Source: Thermodesulfitimonas autotrophica
GTDB taxonomy: Bacteria > Bacillota > Desulfotomaculia > Desulfotomaculales > Ammonificaceae
Direction: 5' to 3'
Length of the DNA: 64,000 nucleotides
NCBI RefSeq assembly: GCF_003815015.1
Contig: NZ_RKRE01000003.1
Coordinates: 558,001 to 622,000, forward strand
Within the stretch, counting starts at the first letter, position 1. Every line of letters begins with the position of its first letter. Under the pieces are notes generated by a model, which worked only from the letters and a program-made list of their open reading frames with translations, did no database searches and was not told where the DNA came from. Below are positions 15,757-24,083 of this stretch, in pieces. Both the position numbers and the translations under genes were made by a program.

Positions 15757-16398
15757 ATGCCGAAGGCAGCAGTGCAGCAAAAAGACGGTAGCTACGCGAT
15801 CGTTCCCCAGTTAACGGCGGGGCTGGTTACCCCGGAGGTATTGCGGCGCATCGCGGCCGTGGCGGAGCGCTACCAGATCCCGGTGCTCAAGCTCACCGGC
15901 GCCGCCCGGATTGCTCTGGTAGGGATCAAAGAGGCGGATGTTGACCGGGTCTGGGAGGATCTCGGGCTACCTCCCGCACCGGCCGTGGGGAACTGCGTCC
16001 GGAGCGTTAAGGTCTGCCCCGGGACGGCGGCTTGTACTTACGCCCTGCAGGATTCCCTGGGGTTAGGGATGAAGCTCGAAGAACGCTACTTGGGAGCGGC
16101 GGTTCCGGGCAAGTTCAAGATCGGCGTTTCCGGTTGCCCGCGTAACTGTGCCGAGGCCTGGGTTAAAGACTTCGGGGTCTTCGGTAAGAAAACAGGCTTC
16201 ACTGTGGTATTGGGCGGCAGCGCCGGGACTACACCCCGGCTGGCAAAAGTTTTCGCCGAGGGGTTGAGTGGCGAGGAAGTGATCGCGCTTTGCGGCCGGG
16301 TACTCGCGGTTTACGGCACGCACGGAAAGGAGCGCGAATCGTTCGGGGCGTTGGTGGAGCGTTTGGGGATAGAAGAGATGCGACGGCTTGCGGGGTGA
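15757..16398 (+). CDS. small siroheme/[4Fe-4S] sulfite or nitrite reductase-like protein
   Basis: A 213-residue protein made of one ferredoxin-like half and one siroheme/Fe-S half, like the low-molecular-weight assimilatory-type sulfite reductases. The cofactor motif is C87-X5-C93 (CPGTAAC) and C127-X3-C131 (SGCPRNC). Such proteins may reduce sulfite, nitrite or an S/N intermediate; the substrate cannot be decided here. ATG at 15757 with AGGAGG 8 bases upstream is chosen over GTG at 15754. It is probably switched on by the Fnr-like neighbour and is followed by a strong terminator. Confidence 0.85.
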   Translation: MPKAAVQQKDGSYAIVPQLTAGLVTPEVLRRIAAVAERYQIPVLKLTGAARIALVGIKEADVDRVWEDLGLPPAPAVGNCVRSVKVCPGTAACTYALQDSLGLGMKLEERYLGAAVPGKFKIGVSGCPRNCAEAWVKDFGVFGKKTGFTVVLGGSAGTTPRLAKVFAEGLSGEEVIALCGRVLAVYGTHGKERESFGALVERLGIEEMRRLAG

Positions 16399-16473
16399 AC
16401 ATTAATTTATGGCGGCATTTATTTTTGGGGGTTGGCGGTGGATCCGGCGAACCCCCGAAAGATCAGTTTAGCG

Positions 16474-16502
16474 TTTACCACCATTTGGTGGTAAATTTTT
16501 TC
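16474..16502 (+). terminator. intrinsic terminator
   Basis: TTTACCACC (16474-16482), loop ATTT, GGTGGTAAA (16487-16495), then six T. A textbook terminator, after the siroheme gene. Confidence 0.92.
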
Positions 16503-16556
16503 TATAGGAAATAGTTTCGGGGGGAAGCTTAAGAGTAAAAACCGGGAGGTTGCTTC

Positions 16557-16736
16557 GTGGACGAAATCGGGGACCTTATCAAAACGATTGAGGAACTGCG
16601 GGAAAGACTGGAGAAGCTTTTTGAATCAAGGGGTGCGGTTGACCAGGAGGTTATGGCGGCAAGCCAGATACTCGATGCCGTGGTGAACGAATACTACCGC
16701 ATCTTGAAGCACAAGGCGGAAGAAAAAGGGGGTTGA
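16557..16736 (+). CDS. Spo0E-like aspartyl-phosphate phosphatase
   Basis: A 59-residue protein, two predicted helices, with the Spo0E-family signature ASQILDAVVNEYYR (SQ-x-LD, about residues 35-48). Family members remove phosphate from Spo0A~P and so delay sporulation. GTG start at 16557, with GGGAGG 7-8 bases upstream; TGA at 16734-16736. It stands alone between a terminator and a SASP gene. Confidence 0.85.
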   Translation: MDEIGDLIKTIEELRERLEKLFESRGAVDQEVMAASQILDAVVNEYYRILKHKAEEKGG

Positions 16737-16798
16737 GCTGTTTTTTTCGGGGCGGCCTGCCTTCGGCATTCCCGGGTAGGCAAATGTTAAATTTAAAC

Positions 16799-16828
16799 GT
16801 ATAAAATTCTTCGTGGCGGGACAAAATA
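16799..16828 (+). promoter_or_regulatory. candidate forespore (sigma-G type) promoter
   Basis: GTATA (16799-16803), an 18-base spacer, then CAAAATA (16822-16828), close to the sigma-G pattern GNATR-N18-CATNNTA. It lies 44 bases before a SASP gene, which is normally read by sigma-G. Confidence 0.45.
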
Positions 16829-16872
16829 ATAACGGGCCATTCTCGGCGAAAAACTTATACGGGAGGGATTAA

Positions 16873-17082
16873 ATGGCGCGCCGGAAGCGGCGGACCGTTG
16901 TTCCGGAGGCCGAGCCTGCTCTCGATAGGTTCAAGTACGAGGTGGCCGGGGAACTGGGACTTGCCGACAAGATTGAGCGCGTTGGCTGGGGGGACATGAC
17001 CAGCCGGGAGTGCGGTCTGGTCGGCGGCAATATGGTGCGGCGGATGATCCGCTACGCCGAGGAGAAGATGTCCCAGGGCTGA
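16873..17082 (+). CDS. alpha/beta-type small acid-soluble spore protein
   Basis: A 69-residue DNA-coating spore protein. The germination-protease site region FKYEVAGELG and the DNA-binding helices (TSRECGLVGGNMVRRMIRYAEE) are clear. The basic N-terminus MARRKRR is slightly longer than in Bacillus SASPs. ATG at 16873 follows GGGAGGG by 6-7 bases. Monocistronic, ended by a hairpin. Confidence 0.92.
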   Translation: MARRKRRTVVPEAEPALDRFKYEVAGELGLADKIERVGWGDMTSRECGLVGGNMVRRMIRYAEEKMSQG

Positions 17083-17093
17083 AAGTAACGGCG

Positions 17094-17118
17094 GGGGCTG
17101 CCGGGAAGCGGCAGCCCC
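17094..17118. terminator. terminator between SASP and EF-G-like gene
   Basis: GGGGCTGCC (17094-17102) pairs with GGCAGCCCC (17110-17118) around a 7-base loop. It is followed by TTCCCCTTGTAC and a T-run at 17131-17137, and serves the convergent pair. Confidence 0.75.
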
Positions 17119-17137
17119 TTCCCCTTGTACTTTTTTT

Positions 17138-19150
17138 CTATTTCTCGGCCGCTTTTTCTTCTTGCGCCTTCTTGATAATCTTTTCCGCGAGCTGGGCTGG
17201 CACTTCTTCGTAAGAGGAGAACTTCATCTTGAAGGTGCCCCGGCCCTGGGTCATCGACTTGAGATCGATGGCGTAGCGGGTCATCTCCGCGAGCGGGACG
17301 TAGGCCTTGATCAGCGTGCGTCGTCCGCTCGGCTCCATACCGAGGATGCGGCCCCGCTTGGTATTGAGGTCGCTGATGATGTCGCCGACAAAGTTTTCCG
17401 GTACCAAGACCTCAACTTCCATGATCGGCTCAAGCAGGACCGGCTTGGCCTGCTGCATTCCCTTTTTGAAGGCCATCGAGGCGGCGATCTTAAAGGCGAG
17501 TTCCGATGAGTCTACCGGGTGGAAGGAGCCGTCGTAGAGGTTGACCGCCACGTTGGTCACTGGGTAACCTGCCAAAATGCCTTCGGTCATCGCTTCGCGA
17601 ACGCCCTTTTCTACCGCCGGGAAGTACTGGCTCGGGACCGCGCCGCCGAAAACGCTCTCGGTGAACTGAAATTCAGCGTCCGGCAGCGGTTTGAGCTCGA
17701 GCCAGACGTGGCCGTACTGCCCGCGGCCCCCCGTCTGCTTCTTATATTTCCCTTCGACTTTGGTTTCGCCCCTGATCGTCTCCCGGTACGGGATGCGCAG
17801 CGGCTTCTGGGTAACTTCCACCCCGAACTTGCGCTTGAAGCGTTCGAGGATCATGTCGAGTTGCGTTTCGCCCATGCCGGTGATGATGGTTTGCTTTGTT
17901 TCGGTGTTTTTGGTTACCCGAACGGTCGGTTCCTCTTCGACCAGACGGGCGAGCGCCGTAGCCAACTTATCTTCATCACCCTGCGTTTTCGGCTCGACGG
18001 CAATGGAAAGGGTGGGCTCCGGGAAGTCGATGGGGTCGAGCTTTACTGGTTTATCCTTTTCACAGAGGGTGTCGCCAGTGGTTGTTTCGGCAAGTTTCAC
18101 TAGTACGCCGATATCGCCGGCCGGGATGCTTTCGGTGGGCTGCTGGTTTTTGCCGCGGAGGTAGAAGGCCTGCCCGATTTTTTCGGGTTTCTCCTTCGTG
18201 CTGTTGTAAACCGTGGTGTCGCTCTTGAGGACACCGCTAAAGACGCGGACGAAATTCATTCTGCCCACGTAAGGGTCGGCGAGCGTCTTGAAGACCAGGG
18301 CGGCAAGCGGCCCTTCTTTGACCTCCGGCGCGGGGAAGAAGCGCGCCAGGAAAGCAAGAAGGGTCTTGACCCCGCAGTTTTTCGTGGCCGAGCCGCAGAG
18401 GACGGGCACGAACTTGGCTGCCCGGAGGCCTCGGGCCAAGCCCGTCTGAATCTCTTCGGGGGTAAGCTCTGCCCCTTCGAGGTACTTCATAAGGTACTCG
18501 TCGTCCGCTTCCGCCGCCGCTTCGATCATCTGGTCCCGGTACGTTTCCACCTCGCCGGCAAGGTCGGCGGGGACGGGCGCCTCTTTCTCCCCTTTACCGT
18601 CGTCTAAATATGCCTTCTGGTTGAGAATATCGACCACGCCCCGGAAGTTTTCGGCCACGCCGACCGGTATGGTGAACGGCACAAAGTTGGCGCCGAACTT
18701 TTCCTTCAACCCCGCGAGGACCTGGTTGAAATTGGCGTTTTCTCTATCGAGCTTGTTGATAAAAACGACCCGCGGCAGCTCGCCGGCCTGGTCCCAGATG
18801 ATCTCGGTCTGGACTTCCACGCCGGCCACGCCGCAAACGACGAAAAGCGCTCCTTCCACCACCCGGAGGGCCGCTTTTACCTCCCCGATAAAGTCGGAGT
18901 AACCCGGGGTGTCCAGGAAATTAAGTTTCTTGCCTTCGTACTCACAAGGAACGATGCTGGTGTGGACGGTGATGCCGCGCTTGATCTCTTCGGGGTGGTA
19001 GTCGGCCGTGGTTGTGCCGTCTTCCACCCTCCCGAGGCGCGTGATGGCGCCGGTATTAAAAAGCAGCGCTTCGACGAGTGAGGTCTTACCGGTCCCGCCG
19101 TGCCCAACTACCGCGATATTCCTGATGTCTTGTGCCGCGTAATTTTTCAA
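17138..19150 (-). CDS. EF-G-like translation GTPase
   Basis: A 670-residue GTPase with the full EF-G domain plan but outside a str operon, like the second, EF-G-like protein of many Firmicutes. P-loop GHGGTGKTS (about 13-21), DTPGYSDF, and NKLD are clear; domains II to V follow in order (GGRGQYGHVWLE in domain IV). The P-loop and the NKLD (NKMD in canonical EF-G) mark it as the divergent type, whose exact role is not settled. TTG at 19150 is taken as start, since family proteins begin at KNYxxxDIRNIAVVGH; the longer frame to 19243 lacks support. Confidence 0.88.
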   Translation of the reverse strand: MKNYAAQDIRNIAVVGHGGTGKTSLVEALLFNTGAITRLGRVEDGTTTADYHPEEIKRGITVHTSIVPCEYEGKKLNFLDTPGYSDFIGEVKAALRVVEGALFVVCGVAGVEVQTEIIWDQAGELPRVVFINKLDRENANFNQVLAGLKEKFGANFVPFTIPVGVAENFRGVVDILNQKAYLDDGKGEKEAPVPADLAGEVETYRDQMIEAAAEADDEYLMKYLEGAELTPEEIQTGLARGLRAAKFVPVLCGSATKNCGVKTLLAFLARFFPAPEVKEGPLAALVFKTLADPYVGRMNFVRVFSGVLKSDTTVYNSTKEKPEKIGQAFYLRGKNQQPTESIPAGDIGVLVKLAETTTGDTLCEKDKPVKLDPIDFPEPTLSIAVEPKTQGDEDKLATALARLVEEEPTVRVTKNTETKQTIITGMGETQLDMILERFKRKFGVEVTQKPLRIPYRETIRGETKVEGKYKKQTGGRGQYGHVWLELKPLPDAEFQFTESVFGGAVPSQYFPAVEKGVREAMTEGILAGYPVTNVAVNLYDGSFHPVDSSELAFKIAASMAFKKGMQQAKPVLLEPIMEVEVLVPENFVGDIISDLNTKRGRILGMEPSGRRTLIKAYVPLAEMTRYAIDLKSMTQGRGTFKMKFSSYEEVPAQLAEKIIKKAQEEKAAEK

Positions 19151-19405
19151 CCTTTCTGTTCCCTCCCGTAATATTTTTCCCGTTTTCAAGCGCGTTTGCG
19201 CTAAAACATCCGGAATTTTACCGGCGTTTTGCTCCCGGTTCAAGCTATGCTATTTCTACGGCCGGCGGCGAATTCCTGTTTTTTACCTTGATTTTTCTTG
19301 CTGAATTCGCCCGCTCCCTGTTTCCCGTCTGCGCCTTTGGGACTGGCCATATACATAGTTAACAGACAAAAGAGATAGCGAGAAGGCGATGGAGGGGGAA
19401 AACCG

Positions 19406-20971
19406 GTGCGCCAGTCGCTCCTAACGGGTACCCTGGTCTTAACCGGTGCCAGTCTGGTAAACCGGGTTCTGGGCTTTGTTTACCAGGTCTTTCTCATCAG
19501 GCTTATCCGGACGGAGGGCATCGGCCTCTTTACGATGATTTACCCGCTCTACGTCCTCGCCTTGGTGATCGCTTCGCTCGGCATCCCGGTGGCTATCGCC
19601 AAGTTGGTCGCCGATGCGGTAACCAGGCATGATTTTGGTGCGGTGGGGCGGTTGCTGCGCCTTTCCCTCGCTTGTACGGTGATGGCGAGTCTTCTGGTCA
19701 CCGTGACGGGAATAGCGACGGCGAAGGTGCTGACCGGGAAGATTGTTTCTAATCCGGCAACTTACCTCCCTTTTGTGTCTTTACTGCCGGGCGTCTTTAT
19801 CGTTTCCGTCTGCTCGGTTTTCCGGGGCTTTTTTCAAGGGCTTCAGTACATGACGCCTACCGCCACCAGCCAGATGTTAGAGCAGTTAGTGCGGGTGGTT
19901 GCAGGGCTGACGCTGGCCTCCATTTTGTTGCCTTATGGCGTGGTGGCAGCCGCCTGCGGCGCATCGCTCGGGGTGGTTTGCGGTGAGGGTGCCGGCTTCC
20001 TGCTGATGCTCGGCTACTTCTTCTGGAGCCGCGGCCTGGTAGCTGCGGGGCGAAGGGGCCCCTTCTTCGATCTTGCCCTCGGCCGCGAGCTTTTCGCTCT
20101 GGCCCTTCCCGTAACGTTGATGCGCCTTGTCTCCACAGGCTTCCTGGCTCTGGAGGCGGTGCTCATCCCGCACCGGCTGCTCGCGACGGGGCTCACGACC
20201 CGGGAGGCGACGAGCATCTACGGCCAGTTTGCCGGCATCGCCGAAACCCTGCTTTACACTCCTGGAATCATCACCGTTTCCCTGGCCACCGCGCTGGTGC
20301 CGGCCATCGCCGAGGCGCTGGCCGCGCGGCGCGGCGATCTCCTTAGTTCGCGCGTGAATAACGCGCTGCGCCTGACGGTGCTTACCGGGTTGCCAAGCGC
20401 GGCGGTGCTTTTTTTGCTCCCGGGCGAGCTCTGCCATTTTATTTTCGGCTATCGTGAAGCAGGGGCTATTCTGCAGGTGCTTGCCTTCGGGGCGCCCTTT
20501 CTCTACTTACAGCAGACGACCACCGGGATTCTCCAGGGATTGGGCCGGCCGCTCGTGCCCTTCCGGAACCTCGTGGTGGCCTCGATTTTCAAGCTCACCG
20601 GTATCTATTTCCTGACCGGTCTTCCGGAGTACGGCATTCGGGGTGCTGCGGCGGCGGTCGTCGTCGGCTTCGCCGTGATGAGCATCCTCAATCTCGTTGA
20701 CCTTTGGCAGTTGACCGGCTGCACACCTGCCGTCGGGGAAGTGATTCTGAAGCCTCTGGTGGCGACGCTTCCGGCGGCTGTAGTCCTTAAGTGGGGCAGC
20801 ACTTTCTTTGCTAGTCGAGGAGCCGGGCCGCTTTTGAGTCTTGCGGCGGAGCTCCTGTTGGTCGGAACCGTTTACGTCGCCGGTTTAATCCTCACCGGGG
20901 CTTTGCGGCGGGATGATTGCGCGCGTTTATTTGCCATTTTTGGGAAAATTTTCACCGCGATAAAAAGATGA
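19406..20971 (+). CDS. spoVB: SpoVB-like polysaccharide/lipid flippase
   Basis: MOP-superfamily membrane protein (521 aa, about 14 helices). It starts MRQSLLTGTLVLTGASLVNRVLGFVYQ, the typical SpoVB/MurJ-like N-terminus, and has the SVCSVFRGFFQGLQYMTPTATSQ block. SpoVB is required for spore cortex synthesis and is thought to move a lipid-linked precursor. GTG at 19406; GGAGGGGG lies about 8 bases upstream. Other flippases of the family cannot be wholly excluded. Confidence 0.85.
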   Translation: MRQSLLTGTLVLTGASLVNRVLGFVYQVFLIRLIRTEGIGLFTMIYPLYVLALVIASLGIPVAIAKLVADAVTRHDFGAVGRLLRLSLACTVMASLLVTVTGIATAKVLTGKIVSNPATYLPFVSLLPGVFIVSVCSVFRGFFQGLQYMTPTATSQMLEQLVRVVAGLTLASILLPYGVVAAACGASLGVVCGEGAGFLLMLGYFFWSRGLVAAGRRGPFFDLALGRELFALALPVTLMRLVSTGFLALEAVLIPHRLLATGLTTREATSIYGQFAGIAETLLYTPGIITVSLATALVPAIAEALAARRGDLLSSRVNNALRLTVLTGLPSAAVLFLLPGELCHFIFGYREAGAILQVLAFGAPFLYLQQTTTGILQGLGRPLVPFRNLVVASIFKLTGIYFLTGLPEYGIRGAAAAVVVGFAVMSILNLVDLWQLTGCTPAVGEVILKPLVATLPAAVVLKWGSTFFASRGAGPLLSLAAELLLVGTVYVAGLILTGALRRDDCARLFAIFGKIFTAIKR

Positions 20972-21099
20972 AAAGGGCCGAAAATAAAAATGCGGCCGCG
21001 ATAAGTTGATATAAATGAGGCAGGTGGGGGATAGGAGGGAGCGGCCTTAAGGGGCCGGGAAAAGCCGGGAGGTATAAGGGAAGCCGAAAGGAGTTCTTC

Positions 21100-21121
21100 A
21101 TGCCGCTAAGATAGCGGCACC
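21100..21121 (+). other. hairpin upstream of structured repeat copy 1
   Basis: GCCGCT-AAGAT-AGCGGC at 21102-21118 forms a 6-bp hairpin 29 bases before the repeat. The rest of 20972-21147 holds several GGCC-type inverted repeats and no gene. Confidence 0.5.
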
Positions 21122-21147
21122 ACGAAAGACAAAAATAGATGGCGTCG

Positions 21148-21393
21148 CCTGTTTCAGCTCCAAGCGAACACTTGAGGCGCGCGGCAACCAAACTCGGGCA
21201 ACGCCGAGCGGCGAAGGCGGGTCTGCGGCCACGGACGGCCGCAGAGGGCAACCACGGCACGGACGCCGTGTTTGCCCGGTGCCCGCCGGAGCGCGAGAAG
21301 GAGCGCTAAGTTTGGTCCGCGCGGTGAACGTGTGAGCGGGAGCGGAACAGGCGGAAGCAGCCGCTGGTATTGGCAATAGTTGATCATTTTCGA
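21148..21393 (+). repeat. structured repeat / candidate RNA, copy 1
   Basis: Copy 1 of a 245-base sequence also found at 50451-50694 (about 91% identical by eye). Fold: CCTGTTTCAGCTCC (21148-21161) with GGAGCGGAACAGG (21339-21351); CGCGCGG (21178-21184) with CCGCGCG (21317-21323); ACCAAACT (21187-21194) with AGTTTGGT (21309-21316); GGCGGG (21216-21221) with CCCGCC (21282-21287). The last stem encloses hairpins TGCGGCC/GGCCGCA (21224-21243) and GGGCAA-CACGGC/GCCGTG-TTGCCC (21246-21277), both closed by the loop ACGGAC. A conserved single-stranded tail runs to TCATTTTCG. No open frame is convincingly shared. Confidence 0.8.
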
Positions 21394-21468
21394 AGGTGAC
21401 CGGACATAAAGTAAGGTGGCGGCAACAAAGCGGGTTTTAAAAGGTGGCGCGATGCGGAGGTGAGGGAG

Positions 21469-21696
21469 ATGGCGCAGTTTTTCCCGCAGAAGAAGCTTTT
21501 GCCGGAAGCGGTTCTGGACCGCTTTAAATACGAGGTGGCTGCGGAACTCGGCTTGACATCCCAGATCGAGGATGGCTACTGGGGGAATATCGCCGCGAAG
21601 GACTGCGGCCGGGTGGGCGGCAAGATCGGCGGCCGGATGGTCCGCGTGATGATCAGGCACGCCGAGGAGGCCCTCCGGCGGGGGGAGCGTCTCTAA
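21469..21696 (+). CDS. alpha/beta-type small acid-soluble spore protein
   Basis: Second SASP of the window, 75 aa, paralogous to the one at 16.9 kb (shared LDRFKYEVAxELGL, then DCGRVGGKIGGRMVRVMIRHAEEA). The protease site FKYEVAAELG is intact. ATG at 21469 is used because GGAGGTG stands 6-8 bases before it; a GTG at 21460 lies within that site. The gene starts 75 bases after repeat copy 1. Confidence 0.92.
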   Translation: MAQFFPQKKLLPEAVLDRFKYEVAAELGLTSQIEDGYWGNIAAKDCGRVGGKIGGRMVRVMIRHAEEALRRGERL

Positions 21697-21725
21697 AAGC
21701 CGCTGGAAAATTTTCAAGTTGGGGG

Positions 21726-21755
21726 TTGACAGGGACGGACCGTGGCGGGTAAACT
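21726..21755 (+). promoter_or_regulatory. sigma-A promoter of the trp supercluster
   Basis: TTGACA (21726-21731), an 18-base spacer, then TAAACT (21750-21755). The start point would be near 21762, giving a leader of about 135 bases before trpE. Confidence 0.8.
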
Positions 21756-21769
21756 TACTCGTAAGTGAA

Positions 21770-21820
21770 TAGGGATTAGCCGAGCGGAGATGAGTTTGAG
21801 AAGAGCGCAGATGAGGCTGG
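21770..21820 (+). promoter_or_regulatory. TRAP-type binding site in the trp leader
   Basis: A run of NAG triplets with 2-3 base gaps: TAG 21777, GAG 21782, GAG 21787, GAG 21792, GAG 21798, GAG 21803, CAG 21808 and GAG 21813 (start positions). A further TAG lies at 21770 and a TGG at 21818. This is the pattern bound by the tryptophan-activated 11-mer TRAP (MtrB). The 3' end of the run covers GCTGG (21816-21820), which can pair with CCAGC in the 5' arm of the following terminator, so bound TRAP would block an antiterminator. Confidence 0.75.
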
Positions 21821-21841
21821 GAAGGCGGCTTTGCGAGTTCT

Positions 21842-21875
21842 GCCAGCACTCATTCTGGGTGCTGGCTTATTTTTT
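21842..21875 (+). terminator. trp attenuator
   Basis: GCCAGCAC (21842-21849) pairs with GTGCTGGC (21859-21866) around a 9-base loop, followed by TTATTTTTT. It stands 22 bases before trpE, so it must be conditional. Confidence 0.9.
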
Positions 21876-21896
21876 GCGGCGAGGGGAGTGGGCAGC

Positions 21897-23402
21897 GTGA
21901 TTTATCCGTCCCGGGAGGAATACCTGCGCCTGAGCAGGGAGTACGACGTGGTACCGGTTTTCCGGGAAGTGGCTGCGGATTTGGAGACCCCGATCGCGGT
22001 CTTCAAAAAGATCGCTTCGTCTCCCGCCTACCTTCTCGAGAGCGTTGCCGGCGGCGAGTTTTTAGGGCGTTACAGTTTTATCGGCTACGAGCCCTTTCTT
22101 GTCTTCCGTGCCCGGGGGGAAAGCGGTACGGTAACGGGCGAAGGGGAGGAACGGCGCTTCACCGGTTCCCCGATAGGCGTACTCGGCGAGCTGCTTGCTA
22201 AGCTTCGCGGCCCGCGCCTACCTTACCTGCCGCGCTTTTACGGCGGCGGGGTAGGCTACTTCGGCTACGATCTCGTCCGCCACTTCGAGCGCCTGCCGGT
22301 GCGGACCGTCGACGACCTGGGGCTTGACGACTGCCACCTCATCTTTACCCGGGTGGTGCTTGCCTTCGACCATGTCAAACACAGGTTGGTAGTGGTGGTA
22401 AATACCCGTCCCGGCGGTGATCCCGAGAGGGCTTACCGGGAGGCCCAGGAGAAGATCGGGGCGGTGCTGGCCGACCTTTCCCGGCCGGTAGCGCTGGAGG
22501 GGGCGGTTGGCTTGCCGGAAGCGCCGGCCCGCGTGGTCGCCAACATGGGAAAGGAGGAATTCCTAGCGGCGGTGCGCCGCGCCAAGGAGTACATCCGGGC
22601 GGGCGACATCCTCCAGGTGGTTTTATCCCAGCGCTTCGCGCAGGAGTTTGCCGGTGATCCCTTTGAGGTTTACCGGCGGCTGCGGATGATCAACCCCTCC
22701 CCCTATCTTTTCTACCTTGACCTCGGCGATCCGGTGGTGGTCGGCTCCTCGCCGGAGATGCTGATCCGGGTGGAGGAAGGGGTTATCCAAACGCGCCCGA
22801 TTGCCGGCACGCGCCCGCGGGGGCAAGATGCCGCGGCCGACGAGGCTCTGGCCCGCGAGCTGCTGAGTGACCCGAAGGAGCGGGCGGAGCACATCATGTT
22901 AGTGGATCTGGGCCGGAATGATCTGGGCCGGGTCTGCCTGCCGGGCACGGTCCGCGTTCCCGAATTTATGACCATCGAGAAATACTCCCACGTGATCCAT
23001 ATCGTTTCCGGGGTTGAGGGGCGCCTGGCGCCGGAATACACGGCGCTGGATGCGCTGGCTGCCTCCTTCCCCGCGGGGACGGTTTCGGGGGCGCCGAAGG
23101 TGCGGGCGATGGAAATCATCGAGGAACTGGAGCCGGTCCGGCGCGGGATATACGCCGGGGCGGTGGGTTACCTGAGCTTTACCGGAAATTTAGATACCTG
23201 TATCGCTATCCGCACGCTGGTTATTCACCAAGGAAAGGCTTACGTGCAGGCCGGGGCGGGAATTGTTGCCGATTCCGAGCCGGAGCGGGAGTATGTCGAA
23301 ACGATCAACAAAGCGCAGGCGCTCCTTACCACGCTCGGAGCTCCGGAGCGGTCTGCGGTGGCCCACGGGGAGAAAAGGGTTTTCGCCGGTGCTGAAAGGT
23401 AG
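21897..23402 (+). CDS. trpE: anthranilate synthase component I
   Basis: Forms anthranilate from chorismate with glutamine-derived ammonia, the committed step to tryptophan. The N-terminal domain has the feedback-site motif LLESV near residue 50. The chorismate-binding domain (about 235-490) has IQTRPIAGTRPRG, DLGRNDLGRV, SGAPKVRAMEIIEELEP and YAGAVGY. GTG at 21897 is chosen (AGGGGAG 8 bases before); the longer frame would run through the attenuator. Length 501 aa is normal. First gene of the supercluster. Confidence 0.95.
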   Translation: MIYPSREEYLRLSREYDVVPVFREVAADLETPIAVFKKIASSPAYLLESVAGGEFLGRYSFIGYEPFLVFRARGESGTVTGEGEERRFTGSPIGVLGELLAKLRGPRLPYLPRFYGGGVGYFGYDLVRHFERLPVRTVDDLGLDDCHLIFTRVVLAFDHVKHRLVVVVNTRPGGDPERAYREAQEKIGAVLADLSRPVALEGAVGLPEAPARVVANMGKEEFLAAVRRAKEYIRAGDILQVVLSQRFAQEFAGDPFEVYRRLRMINPSPYLFYLDLGDPVVVGSSPEMLIRVEEGVIQTRPIAGTRPRGQDAAADEALARELLSDPKERAEHIMLVDLGRNDLGRVCLPGTVRVPEFMTIEKYSHVIHIVSGVEGRLAPEYTALDALAASFPAGTVSGAPKVRAMEIIEELEPVRRGIYAGAVGYLSFTGNLDTCIAIRTLVIHQGKAYVQAGAGIVADSEPEREYVETINKAQALLTTLGAPERSAVAHGEKRVFAGAER

Positions 23403-23446
23403 TTAACCAACCAACTAATCTTACCCGGATTTGAGGGGTGCTGGCC

Positions 23447-24016
23447 TTGGTTTTAATGATCGACAATTACGATTCCTTTACCTACAATCTTGTGCAGTAC
23501 CTATCGGAAATCGGGGCGGAAGTGCAGGTTTACCGGAACGACGCGATTACCCTCGAGGCGATTGCGCGGCTCAATCCTTCCCACATCGTCCTCTCACCGG
23601 GACCCTGCACACCGAACGAGGCGGGTATTTGTCTGGACCTGATCGCGCGCTTTGCCGGGGAAATCCCGATTCTCGGCGTTTGCCTCGGGCACCAGGCGAT
23701 TGCCCAGGCCTTCGGGGGCCGCGTGGTGCGGGCAGCGCGGCTGATGCACGGGAAGACGTCGCCAATTCACCACGACGGGCGGACCATTTTCCGGGGAATA
23801 CCTTCTCCCTTCACGGCGACCCGGTACCACTCCCTCATCGTTGCCCCTGAGGACCTGCCGCCGGTGCTCGCGGTGAGCGCCTGGACGGCGGAAGGAGAGA
23901 TCATGGGTCTCCGGCACCGGGAACTGCCGGTGGAAGGGGTGCAGTTTCACCCGGAGTCGATCCTTACGGAACACGGGAAAGAACTGCTGCAGAATTTTTT
24001 GCGCCTCGCAAAGTAA
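23447..24016 (+). CDS. trpG: anthranilate/aminodeoxychorismate synthase glutaminase (TrpG/PabA)
   Basis: Class I glutamine amidotransferase subunit (189 aa) that supplies ammonia to TrpE. Starts [19 protein letters not shown]. The nucleophile Cys is in [12 protein letters not shown], and the His/Glu pair in [16 protein letters not shown]. As no second copy is visible it may also serve folate synthesis (PabA role). TTG at 23447 is preferred: GAGGGG lies 8 bases upstream and homologues start at this residue. Confidence 0.93.
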   Translation: MVLMIDNYDSFTYNLVQYLSEIGAEVQVYRNDAITLEAIARLNPSHIVLSPGPCTPNEAGICLDLIARFAGEIPILGVCLGHQAIAQAFGGRVVRAARLMHGKTSPIHHDGRTIFRGIPSPFTATRYHSLIVAPEDLPPVLAVSAWTAEGEIMGLRHRELPVEGVQFHPESILTEHGKELLQNFLRLAK

Positions 24017-24083
24017 CGGGAGAGCCACACGCGGTAAGCCGCACTAGTGAAAAGTGAAAGAAGCATTTCAGAGGGGAAAGGGG

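Noticed and set aside
21154-21849. Minus-strand frame through repeat copy 1 that shares a peptide with a frame through copy 2 (50237-50908)
   Set aside because: The shared peptide only reflects the DNA repeat; the frames run antisense into SASP2, nurA or the trp leader, and the stem-preserving G-U changes favour a plus-strand RNA.
21756-21896. Leader-peptide (E. coli type) trp attenuation
   Set aside because: No short frame with consecutive Trp codons was found in the leader; the NAG repeats point to TRAP instead.
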